A stretch of 47,827 nt of DNA, from assembly GCF_018390695.1 (NCBI RefSeq), contig NZ_JAHBGF010000009.1:1-47827 (forward strand), in the 5' to 3' direction. The position numbers were made by a program, and so were the translations under genes. A model generated the notes under the pieces. It did not search any database. It was not told the DNA's origin and worked only from the letters and a program-made list of their open reading frames with translations. This document shows positions 32,494 through 40,108 of this stretch, one piece after another; the stretch's first letter is position 1; each line of letters starts with the position of its first letter. This DNA comes from Ancylobacter sonchi (GTDB lineage: Bacteria; Pseudomonadota; Alphaproteobacteria; Rhizobiales; Xanthobacteraceae).

Positions 32494-34350
32494 ATGAACA
32501 GCGAAACCATCACTACCATTCCCCTCAACCTGCTCGTCCAGTCCGAGCGGAACGTGCGCCGCACGGGACGCAAGGACGCTATCGACGAGTTGGTCGCATC
32601 CATCCGTACCCACGGGCTGCGCCAAGGCCTCAATGTCCTACCGACTGAGGACGCACGCTATGAGGTCGTCGCTGGCGGCCGCCGCCTGCGCGCGCTCAAG
32701 CAGCTGGCGAAGGAAAAGCACCTGACGAGGGACTTCCCCGTTCCCTGCCGCGTGCTCACCGACAACGAGGATGCAGGCGAAATCTCACTGGCCGAGAATG
32801 TCGTACGCGTGGCCATGCACCCCGCCGACCAATTCGATGCCTTCCATGCCCTCGTGCAGAAAGGCCATACGACCGATGAAGTCGCGCAACGCTTCGGTAT
32901 CGATACCGGACTCGTCGAGCGCCGCCTGAAACTTGCCAGCGTGGCACCCAAAATCTTCGCCGCTTACCGTAAGGGCGATATCAATCTCGACTGCCTCATG
33001 GCCTTCACCGTCAATGACGACCACGAGGCGCAGCTGCGGGTCTGGGCCGACCGCAAGCGCCACCATTTGACACCGCAATCCGTTCGCCGCGCGCTGACAG
33101 AAAGCACCATCCCCGCGACCCACAAACTGGCCCGTTTCGTCGGCCTCCAAGCCTATACCGAAGCAGGCGGAGCCGTGATGCGCGACCTGTTCGATGAACG
33201 CAACGAAGGCTATCTCACCGACAGCGCGCTTCTGATGCAGCTGGCGAGCAGGAAGCTATCCGCTGGCGAGCAGGAAGTTGCTGCCGAAGGGTGGAAATGG
33301 GTGCGCTCCGAGCTGGAAGATGACCACTCCATCCGCTACGGGCGGGTGTATCCTGAAATGCCACAAGGCGAAGGCGAGGATACTGACGCCGAGCAGTATG
33401 GCGAAGAGGAAGCCGAAGCCTGTGATGCGGAGTTCGGTGAAGACGAGGAGGACGAGCAAGACGATTCCGAAGCGGTCTATGCCCCCGAGGATAGGGCCAA
33501 AGCAGGTGCGCTCCTGCGCATCGATTGGGATGGCGATCTATCCGTAACGCGCGGCCTCGTTCACCCCGATGACATGGAACAGCACGAGCGGCAGGCGAAG
33601 CCACACACAGCGAAGCCGGACGCGGCCAAGGGCGAATACGCTGCGACCATCACCGAAGACCTGACCGCCCACAAGACCGCTGCCCTGCGTCACGAGCTGC
33701 TCCATAACCCACACGTGGCCCTCGCTGTAGCCGTCCATGCCATGGCCCTTCGGCTGTTCTATTCCGTCACCGCAGGGGATAGCTGCTCCAATCTCCGCAT
33801 CGAGGAGACCAACCTCAAGCGGCTTGTGAAATCGCAGGAGGATTGCAGCGCCCATGCCGCGCTTGCGGAGCAGAAGGAGCGCTGGGCGGAGTTCTTGCCC
33901 GTTTCAGGAGCGGAGCTATTCGATTGGTGCCTCGCGCAGGAGGACTACCGTCTGATGGACCTGCTCGCCTATTGCACCGCCATGTCCGTCAGTGCGGTCA
34001 GGGGTAAGCAAGAGGGCAGCTTCGGTCGAGACCGTATCGCTCATTCCGAACAGGTCGCGCGCGCGCTCGAACTCGATATGACCAAACACTGGGAAGGCAC
34101 CGCCGAAGGCTTCTATGGCCATATCCCGAAAAAGGCACTCATCCATGCCGTGGCCGAAAGCCGTGCGCCCATATCGGTCAGCGTCTCCGACCTCAAAAAG
34201 CATGAAGCTGCCCGCTATGTAGCCAAGGCCATGGGCGGAACTGGATGGCTCCCGTTGGCGCTGCGCCCTGCCCTCCCCTGCCCTGTCGAGCCGTTGCTCG
34301 ATGAGGCAACGGATGCAGACGTCGAGAACGCCGCAGAGCACGCAGCGTAA
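32494..34350 (+). CDS. Large accessory ParB/Spo0J-like protein
   Basis: A 618-residue protein. The N-terminal ParB domain is clear: SERNVRRTG, LVASIRTHGLRQGL, the YEVVAGGRRLRAL motif (about 57-69; GERR-box equivalent) and SLAENVVRVAMHPADQ. The KorB-like helix-turn-helix lies at about 125-165 (TDEVAQRFGIDTGLVERRL). Residues 290-330 are a highly acidic linker (EDTDAEQYGEEEAEACDAEF). It is not adjacent to a ParA and no parS lies near it; such large ParB-like proteins are common on alphaproteobacterial plasmids and probably regulate plasmid genes. ATG has a strong AGGAGAG. Confidence 0.88.
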   Translation: MNSETITTIPLNLLVQSERNVRRTGRKDAIDELVASIRTHGLRQGLNVLPTEDARYEVVAGGRRLRALKQLAKEKHLTRDFPVPCRVLTDNEDAGEISLAENVVRVAMHPADQFDAFHALVQKGHTTDEVAQRFGIDTGLVERRLKLASVAPKIFAAYRKGDINLDCLMAFTVNDDHEAQLRVWADRKRHHLTPQSVRRALTESTIPATHKLARFVGLQAYTEAGGAVMRDLFDERNEGYLTDSALLMQLASRKLSAGEQEVAAEGWKWVRSELEDDHSIRYGRVYPEMPQGEGEDTDAEQYGEEEAEACDAEFGEDEEDEQDDSEAVYAPEDRAKAGALLRIDWDGDLSVTRGLVHPDDMEQHERQAKPHTAKPDAAKGEYAATITEDLTAHKTAALRHELLHNPHVALAVAVHAMALRLFYSVTAGDSCSNLRIEETNLKRLVKSQEDCSAHAALAEQKERWAEFLPVSGAELFDWCLAQEDYRLMDLLAYCTAMSVSAVRGKQEGSFGRDRIAHSEQVARALELDMTKHWEGTAEGFYGHIPKKALIHAVAESRAPISVSVSDLKKHEAARYVAKAMGGTGWLPLALRPALPCPVEPLLDEATDADVENAAEHAA

Positions 34351-34365
34351 CGGGTGGTCGTGGGG

Positions 34366-34393
34366 GCTGGCCGGGTCAAAAGGCCCGGTCAGC
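34366..34393. terminator. Bidirectional terminator between ParB-like gene and repA
   Basis: GCTGGCCGGG, loop TCAAAAGG, CCCGGTCAGC followed by TTT. It lies between the two convergent stop codons (34350 and 34404). Confidence 0.75.
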
Positions 34394-34403
34394 TTTCGCA
34401 CGT

Positions 34404-35522
34404 CTAGCGCATCGGCGCGCGCTCGGAACGCTTTCGGCAGAAGCCGATGAACGCCTTATCAGGGTTCTTTAGCTCCGGCTTGCCGGAATCCAGCCAGAAC
34501 GACCGGAACTCCTCATGGAGCCAGTAGACGTCATAGCCAGGTGCCGCCTTGCGCGCCTCTGCGAACGTGTCGGGCGAGATGGGTGGGAACTCGGCTTCAG
34601 GCTCGCTCACGCCCTCCTCTACCGCCGCCGGCGGCGTCAGGCGCATTTTCTCGGGCATCGTCTCGCGGTTCTTGAAAAGGATGACATCATCCTCGAACGC
34701 GATGCTGTAATCGGGAAAATGCTGGTGCTTCTGGTCGTGCTCGACGATCGCGCCAACCAGCCGCCGGAACTCCTTTAGCGTCGAGTTGGAGCCGCATTTT
34801 TTCTGCAGCAGCTCCAGTCCCAAACGCCATTCGCGCTTCTTGCCGCAATGCTTGCGCGCCAGCTCATACATGCGCCGCTCCAGCGGCTTGCGCAGGCGGA
34901 AATAATTCCGGTGTAGGGTGAGCACCTCGTTCGCCCGGATGGCATTCATCACCCAGTCGGACAGCTTGATCTCGATCTCCTGCATCCGGCCTTCGCGCGT
35001 CTCACGCACCACGCGCGCACGGTCGACCAGACTGAAAATATCGAGCTGCTCTTCACCACCCGTGGTGATGTTTGTCTCTATCTGCGTGCCTTGCAGACGC
35101 CGCAGCGCCGCTTTCAGCCCTTCATAGCCCCGCCCATCCGTCACGCGATTGGTCGCGACCAGAAGGTCATAGGCCTTGATCTTGACCACCTGCTCGACGG
35201 GTCTGCCTTCATTACGAAGGGCCATCGCGCGGCTGATGCAGAAGATCAGCACGTCTCGGTCATGGACCGTCGCAAGGCCATCATTCGAGGGCCGGATCTC
35301 GATGAATTGGCCATTATGCTCGTAGCGCCGCTGGCGAAAATCCGGCTTCGTGGATAGCGAGAAAATCGGATGCTCCATCGACGCCATATCGCCCTTGGGC
35401 GCAGCGTCGAGAATGTCCACCACGAACAGATCGGTGGATGGATGGCGTTCCGGGAGCAACGGCGAACGGTCGTCGTCACCGACAACGCCTAGATCTTCCT
35501 CTTTCGTGATTTCACCCACCAT
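34404..35522 (-). CDS. repA: RepA, plasmid replication initiator
   Basis: A 372-residue replication initiator of the RPA (RepA_N-like) group: ASMEHPIFSLSTKPD, YEHNGQFIEIRPSNDGLAT, DVLIFCISRAMAL, LKLSDW-type segment IEIKLSDWVMNAIRANE and LRKPLERRMYELARKHCG. It binds the iterons just upstream and opens the origin. ATG 35522 is chosen; residues 2-6 (VGEIT) are encoded by the last iteron. A GTG at 35579 would add 19 residues that are just translated iterons, so it is less likely. RepA bound to the iteron over its start codon should repress itself. Confidence 0.92.
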   Translation of the reverse strand: MVGEITKEEDLGVVGDDDRSPLLPERHPSTDLFVVDILDAAPKGDMASMEHPIFSLSTKPDFRQRRYEHNGQFIEIRPSNDGLATVHDRDVLIFCISRAMALRNEGRPVEQVVKIKAYDLLVATNRVTDGRGYEGLKAALRRLQGTQIETNITTGGEEQLDIFSLVDRARVVRETREGRMQEIEIKLSDWVMNAIRANEVLTLHRNYFRLRKPLERRMYELARKHCGKKREWRLGLELLQKKCGSNSTLKEFRRLVGAIVEHDQKHQHFPDYSIAFEDDVILFKNRETMPEKMRLTPPAAVEEGVSEPEAEFPPISPDTFAEARKAAPGYDVYWLHEEFRSFWLDSGKPELKNPDKAFIGFCRKRSERAPMR

Positions 35523-35868
35523 ATCCGCCAGCTTCGTGATTTCACCCACTGCGTCAAGAAAAAACGTGATTTCACCCACCGGGCCCCTGAGCGCCCAATC
35601 GTGATTTCACCCACCGGAGAACCGCAGATTGCTTCGTGATTTCACCCACCGAAGCGTCATCTGCCACGACCGATCACCAGAATCGTACAAAGTCGCGTAG
35701 TATGAGCTTCGTGATTTCACCCACTGCGTCAAGCGGCTTCGTGATTTCGCCCACCCGAAGGAGCCCTGAAGGAGAAAAATCCGTTCGTGATTTTACCCAC
35801 CAGGACACGTGATTTCACACACCTCTAATACGTGATATCACCCACCGTTCTTCGTGATTTTACCCACC
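35505..35868. repeat. Eleven-copy iteron array, plasmid origin of replication
   Basis: The core CGTGATTTCACCCACC (often preceded by TT) occurs at 35505, 35535, 35565, 35600, 35635, 35710, 35740, 35786, 35808, 35831 and 35853. Spacing is 30-35 bp in the repA-proximal group and 22-23 bp in the distal four. Variants: CGC for CAC at 35740, TTTTAC at 35786 and 35853, CACACC at 35808, GATATC at 35831. The first copy touches the repA start. AT-rich DNA follows at 35869-35970 and could be the melting region. Confidence 0.93.
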
Positions 35869-35970
35869 GGTCGTTTCTAATAAGCGAATATCCAGAATGG
35901 GTTACAACTGCTTCTCCACAGTGTAACACCTCTTAACACCATACAATAACACCTATATTAACACAGTAGA

Positions 35971-36172
35971 GGGTCTTCGACCCAAAGCGGCGTCGCTTCG
36001 CGACAAGCCTCAAAAGAGGGCTGCTTCGCAGCCTGTAATCGGCATCGGCTTCGCCGATTGATCTAAATAGCGTCGGCCTACGGCCGACTGTTTCTTCCAT
36101 TTTTCATAGACGCCCCGACCGCCTAACGGCGGTCCCCGCGTACCCCCACCCTAACCGGCGCTCACGCGCCGG
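35971..36172. repeat. Row of seven perfect small hairpins
   Basis: Seven perfect hairpins with 5-7 bp stems and 3-4 base loops: 35971-35983 (GGGTC), 35992-36004 (GTCGC), 36019-36033 (GGCTGC), 36044-36058 (ATCGGC), 36072-36088 (GTCGGCC), 36117-36134 (GACCGCC), 36155-36172 (CCGGCGC). The first four loops are TTC. They lie between the iterons and parA. See findings. Confidence 0.85.
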
Positions 36173-36379
36173 AAGATGGCTTGGCAGTTAAAGTACGGGG
36201 TGGGGAGGTTGCGGCAGAATGGAACTCTCGCGTAAGTGAAACGGCGCGAATACGTCGATTCGAGTGTTTTAATATTTCATTAAAACTTGAGAGACGCATC
36301 GTCGCGCCGATGAATTACATGCGAATAAAGCGTCGCCGCGCTCAATTTCGGATATTTACTACTTTTTTGTTGTAAGGTG

Positions 36380-36435
36380 CGCGAGAATCGCTACTGTCAC
36401 GGTTAATAGCCGTTTTTCGTTAATATACCGTGACG
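36380..36435 (+). promoter_or_regulatory. Inverted repeat at the parA start, candidate autoregulatory operator
   Basis: GTCACGGTTAA upstream is mirrored by TTAATATACCGTGAC, whose last bases reach the parA GTG. The AT-rich centre could include the promoter. ParA proteins with an N-terminal helix-turn-helix bind such sites; binding here is inferred. Confidence 0.45.
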
Positions 36436-37665
36436 CGAGAGTTTGCCGTGAAAAAGTCCCCTGCCCCGTTCCAACCGGCCCGCCAGTCGGTCGATGAGAC
36501 GATCGGCGACCATGCCGAGCGGCTGAGTGCGCAGCTGCAGGCGATGAGCCATGCGCTTTTTCCGCCGACCGCGCAGAAAATGCTGCGGAAATTTACGTCC
36601 GGCGAAGCCGCGCGGCTGTTGAACGTCTCGGATTCCATGCTGCGAAAAATTTCCCTGAAAGGGGAAGGGCCCCAGCCAGAGCTAACCAGCAATGGGCGCC
36701 GCCTCTATTCGCTGGCCCAGATCAATGAGCTCCGGGTGAAGTTGGCGGCCTCCTCGCGTGGCCGCGCCGGGTCCAATTTCGTGCCGCACCGCCGGGGCGA
36801 CGAGCATCTGCAAGTGCTCGCGGTGACAAACTTCAAGGGCGGCTCCGGCAAAACGACGACCTCCGCCCATCTGGCGCAGTACCTCGCGTTGCAAGGCTAC
36901 CGCGTGCTGGCCGTCGATCTCGACCCGCAGGCTAGCCTGTCAGCCCTGCTCGGCGTGTTGCCGGAGATCGACGTTAGCGACAACGAAACCCTCTATGCCG
37001 CGATCCGCTACGACGAGCACAAACGGCCTTTGGCCGAGGTGATACGCAAGACCTATTTCGATGGACTCGACCTGATCCCAGGCAACCTCGAACTGATGGA
37101 GTTCGAGCACACGACGCCCAAGGCCCTTACAAGTGGCGCCGAGCCGGAAGCCATGTTCTTCACGCGGGTGGCGCGCGCATTCGATGAGGTCGCGGACGAA
37201 TACGACGTGGTCGTGATCGACTGCCCTCCCCAGCTGGGATTTTTGACATTGAGTGGGCTGTGCGCCGCCACCTCGATGATCATCACCGTGCATCCACAGA
37301 TGCTGGACACGGCATCCATGAGCCAGTTCTTGCTCATGACCCGCGATCTGCTAGGGGTCGTCCGTACCCATGGCGGCAATCTCGAATACGACTTTCTGCG
37401 CTACCTGCTCACGCGATACGAACCTCAGGACGCCCCGCAGACCAAAGTGGCGTCACTGTTGCGTAACCTCTTCGACGACCATGTGCTGACTAACACGATG
37501 GTGAAGTCGGCTGCCGTATCCGATGCAGGCCTGACCAAGCAAACCCTCTATGAGATCGGCCGCGAAAATCTGACCCGGACCACCTATGACCGCGCGATGG
37601 AAGCGCTCGATGCCGTCAATGGCGAGATCAAGGGCCTTATCCGTAAAGCGTGGGGGCGCTCATGA
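36430..37665 (+). CDS. parA: ParA, plasmid partition ATPase
   Basis: A 411-residue type Ia ParA. The N-terminal extension (about 55-110) has a MerR-like helix-turn-helix (FTSGEAARLLNVSDSMLRKI) for autoregulation. The deviant Walker A is KGGSGKTTT at about 137-145, Walker A' AVDLDPQASLS and Walker B VVVIDCPPQLGF. It drives plasmid copies apart with ParB bound to parS. GTG 36430 is used as the start. parB follows after a 291-bp gap that holds the parS sites. Confidence 0.93.
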   Translation: MTREFAVKKSPAPFQPARQSVDETIGDHAERLSAQLQAMSHALFPPTAQKMLRKFTSGEAARLLNVSDSMLRKISLKGEGPQPELTSNGRRLYSLAQINELRVKLAASSRGRAGSNFVPHRRGDEHLQVLAVTNFKGGSGKTTTSAHLAQYLALQGYRVLAVDLDPQASLSALLGVLPEIDVSDNETLYAAIRYDEHKRPLAEVIRKTYFDGLDLIPGNLELMEFEHTTPKALTSGAEPEAMFFTRVARAFDEVADEYDVVVIDCPPQLGFLTLSGLCAATSMIITVHPQMLDTASMSQFLLMTRDLLGVVRTHGGNLEYDFLRYLLTRYEPQDAPQTKVASLLRNLFDDHVLTNTMVKSAAVSDAGLTKQTLYEIGRENLTRTTYDRAMEALDAVNGEIKGLIRKAWGRS

Positions 37666-37692
37666 GCAACCCGTTGAAAATTCGTGGTTTCA

Positions 37693-37848
37693 CAACGTTG
37701 GCAGCTGCCAACGTTGCCTCCCCTCCCCGCGCTCTCACCGGCGGGCGAAACAAAAGTTGGCAGCTGCCAACTTTCTACCGTTCGGATTCGGAAGCTCCCT
37801 TCCCGATCGCCGATCGGCGGCATTCCGGGAAAGTTGGCACCTGCCAAC
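37693..37848. repeat. parS: parS cluster: three centromere sites
   Basis: GTTGGCAGCTGCCAAC occurs at 37697-37712 (inside a perfect 24-bp palindrome) and at 37756-37771 (inside a 22-bp palindrome). A third copy with one central change (GTTGGCACCTGCCAAC) is at 37833-37848. The pattern GTT-N10-AAC matches the RepABC-type parS consensus. A fourth copy lies in parB. Confidence 0.9.
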
Positions 37849-37956
37849 ATGTGGGAAATCAGATCGCCCGACAGGCAAGCTTCGACAACCTCTCAACGCC
37901 GCCTAGCCTCGCTCCCATCCCGGAACGTGTCCCGGCCACAGAACGGACGGTCTGAC

Positions 37957-38961
37957 ATGAAACGCAAGGATACAATCGACTCGCTCTTTCTCAACAAGCC
38001 AGGGGCAGCCCCTGCCCCTACCCCCGCGCCAGCGGCGGAGAATGCGTCTCCCCGGGTCCGTACCGGGGCGATCTCCTCTATGGGAGTGAAGCTTCAGGAA
38101 ATGGCGGACGGCGTAAAGACCGCCGCACGCCTGCAGGACCAACTCGCGTCAGGTGACCGTGTCGTCGAGCTGGCTCCATCGCTTATCGATGGTTCGTCCA
38201 TCGCCGACCGCATGGTGCTCGATAACGATCCCGCCTTTGAGGATCTGGTACGAAGCGTCGATGAACATGGGCAGCAGGTGCCCATCCTCGTACGTCCACA
38301 TCCAGAGAAGTCGGGGCGGTTCCAGGTCGTCTATGGCCGCCGCCGTTTGCGCGCCGCGGCGCGGCTCGGCCGCAGCGTTCGCACGATTGTCCGCACCATG
38401 GGCGATGAAGACCTGATCATTGCGCAGGGCAGGGAGAACCTCGACCGCGCGGACCTGTCCTTTATCGAGATCGCGTTCTTTGCGCGGCGTCTGGAAGACG
38501 CAGGCATTGACCGCTCGGTCATCACCGCCGCACTCGCATCCGATAAGGGCAGTGTCAGCCGCTATATCAGTATCGCTCGCGCTATCCCGGAGAACATCGC
38601 CATGAATATCGGTCCGGCGGCCAAAGCAGGCCGGGCACGATGGCTGGCACTGTCGGAAGCGTTGAAGAAGGCGAAGACCGTCAGCAAGATCGAAACGCTC
38701 ACCAAGACCGACGCCTTCATGGCTGCCAATAGCGACGCACGCTTCGCCATGGCATTGCGCGCCGCATCGCCGGAAACCAAAAAGCCCGAACGCCGCACAC
38801 TGGCGTGGCGATCGGGGGAGGGGTTGGCAGCTGCCAAGATAGAGCAGGGCGCTGACGAGACGAAGCTGACCTTCGGCGACGCCAGCGGAGCGGCATTTGG
38901 CGCATTTATCGCGCAACAGCTCGATGCGCTCTACGCACAGTTTAAGAAAGAAAATGAGTAA
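37957..38961 (+). CDS. parB: ParB (RepB-type), centromere-binding partition protein
   Basis: A 334-residue ParB. The N-terminus MKRKDTIDSLFLNKPG is the RepB-type ParA-contact segment. Then come SVDEHGQQVPILVRPHP, VVYGRRRLRAAARLG (about 126-140) and RENLDRADLSFIEIAFFARR, typical of RepB. The helix-turn-helix is at about 185-210 (ITAALASDKGSVSRYISIA). ATG 37957 is chosen since the longer open frame upstream only translates the parS palindromes. Pair with ParA. The last part of the gene carries a further parS-like site. Confidence 0.92.
   Translation: MKRKDTIDSLFLNKPGAAPAPTPAPAAENASPRVRTGAISSMGVKLQEMADGVKTAARLQDQLASGDRVVELAPSLIDGSSIADRMVLDNDPAFEDLVRSVDEHGQQVPILVRPHPEKSGRFQVVYGRRRLRAAARLGRSVRTIVRTMGDEDLIIAQGRENLDRADLSFIEIAFFARRLEDAGIDRSVITAALASDKGSVSRYISIARAIPENIAMNIGPAAKAGRARWLALSEALKKAKTVSKIETLTKTDAFMAANSDARFAMALRAASPETKKPERRTLAWRSGEGLAAAKIEQGADETKLTFGDASGAAFGAFIAQQLDALYAQFKKENE
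38823..38838. promoter_or_regulatory. parS: Intragenic parS-like site in parB
   Basis: GTTGGCAGCTGCCAAG matches the parS palindrome except for the last base. It is within the parB coding frame (encoding LAAAK), about 975 bp from the main cluster. Confidence 0.75.
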
Positions 38962-38971
38962 TATCAATTGG

Positions 38972-39001
38972 ATGGGACGCCAGACATCGCTGGCGCCCCA
39001 T
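38972..39001. terminator. Bidirectional terminator between parB and the J-domain gene
   Basis: ATGGGACGCCAG, a six-base loop, CTGGCGCCCCAT: a 12-position stem with one mismatch between convergent stop codons. AT-rich bases flank the parB side. Confidence 0.7.
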
Positions 39002-39016
39002 ACTCGAGGTCGTGCG

Positions 39017-39436
39017 TCAGGTGCCTGACTTGCCTCTCTCCAAGTCGTTCAGGACTGCCCAAAATTCCTTGAACATGGCGATGCGGACCGGCCGGTCGGG
39101 CCCGTCAGGGCAATGATCCGGATGATACCGCTTAGCGAAATGCACCTTCACTGTTCGTAGATCCATGCCGCCAGAAGGGGGCGTGGCTAACAGGTCCATG
39201 GTGGATTGAAGGCTCGCCAGTTTCCGTAGTGCTTGGTCACGTTCGCTGCGCAACTGCCCGAGCGCGTCGGCTGAACCGCTTGGGTAGGGGTAGGGGGGCC
39301 GTACGGCCCCCCTTAAATTTTGCAGCGCATAGCGGAAGCTGGAACAGCCGAGCCCGAACATGAACAGGATGAAGCCCAACCCCAGCAGTCCCGTCACCAG
39401 GTCCATGAGCTTCGACCATAGAAGCATGAGTTCCAC
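39017..39436 (-). CDS. Membrane-anchored J-domain-like protein
   Basis: A 139-residue protein with one N-terminal membrane helix (about 11-33, LVTGLLGLGFILFMFGLG), a coiled-coil linker (QLRSERDQALRKLASLQ) and a C-terminal J-domain-like unit with the HPD motif (HFAKRYHPDHC) and a following helix (AMFKEFWAVLNDLE). J domains recruit DnaK-type chaperones. As the last gene of the coupling-protein operon it may help handle the transferred complex. GTG start at 39436 follows GGGGGCGG. Confidence 0.75.
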   Translation of the reverse strand: MELMLLWSKLMDLVTGLLGLGFILFMFGLGCSSFRYALQNLRGAVRPPYPYPSGSADALGQLRSERDQALRKLASLQSTMDLLATPPSGGMDLRTVKVHFAKRYHPDHCPDGPDRPVRIAMFKEFWAVLNDLERGKSGT

Positions 39437-39445
39437 GGCCGCCCC

Positions 39446-40108
39446 CTAGGTCTCGGCGAGTTCTCGTCCGACGCGTGCCGTGCCGGTACGGACGAGTTCA
39501 AGCAGGTGTGGGGGCAGATGCTGCATTGAATGCAGCACGCTGCACTTCACCGGTGCCGCTTTGGGCAGAAGTAGCTTTACGGTCGGAATGGGTCGGGGCG
39601 AGGGTGCGGACCTATCCACGCCGTTAACCTGGCGCGCATCCGCCGGCGGATTGCGGCTGCGCCATTGCTGCCGCAGCAAGAACCAGCGGCCGAAGATCAG
39701 GATCGGCAGTGCGAACAAAGCGAGTGTTAGGAGATGCGGCACCTCCGCCGTCTCGAGCGTTACACCCTTGTCGGCAAGCTGCGAGATCACGAACGCCATC
39801 CATGCCATGCTCGCAATCAGCACTGGCACTGCAAGTACGGGATGCCCGAACATGCGGGTGCAGAGGGTAGGGCCCTGAATGGGCGAATAAGCCTCAATGC
39901 GGCGGACGCGGCGGTGAGCATTGTCCGCGGCCACCAGCAGGAACGACCAGGCCGCACACCAGCCCCATCCCATATCGAGGGCCCACCAGCCATAGCCGGT
40001 GTAGAGCGCGCCCGTGAAAAGCGCGAACCGGACGATCCCGTCTCCGAAGAGCTTCGAGAAGAGAGGGGCAGAGGGTAGGGTAGGGGACGACGAAACGTGA
40101 TAGCTCAT
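39446..40108 (-). CDS. Hypothetical membrane protein of the mobilisation operon
   Basis: A 220-residue protein with four likely membrane helices in the first 150 residues (FALFTGALYTGYGWWAL, CAAWSFLLVAA, AVPVLIASMAWMAFVISQL, LLTLALFALPILIFG) and a basic cytoplasmic tail. Its ATG overlaps the coupling-protein stop (ATGA), so it is co-translated. The coupling protein has no membrane helices of its own, so this protein may supply its anchor, like TraM/DotM-type partners (inference). Confidence 0.7.
   Translation of the reverse strand: MSYHVSSSPTLPSAPLFSKLFGDGIVRFALFTGALYTGYGWWALDMGWGWCAAWSFLLVAADNAHRRVRRIEAYSPIQGPTLCTRMFGHPVLAVPVLIASMAWMAFVISQLADKGVTLETAEVPHLLTLALFALPILIFGRWFLLRQQWRSRNPPADARQVNGVDRSAPSPRPIPTVKLLLPKAAPVKCSVLHSMQHLPPHLLELVRTGTARVGRELAET

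Noticed and set aside
35505..35868. CRISPR array
   Set aside because: Repeats are short, unevenly spaced, with spacers of 6-59 bp and sit at repA; they are iterons.
36181..36375. 64-codon plus-strand frame before parA
   Set aside because: Basic, low-complexity product without ribosome-binding site; lies in the AT-rich parA promoter region.
37684..37956. N-terminal extension of parB through the parS cluster
   Set aside because: The added residues only translate the palindromes (WQLPTL, GSCQLS), and the RepB-type start MKRKDTIDSL begins at 37957.
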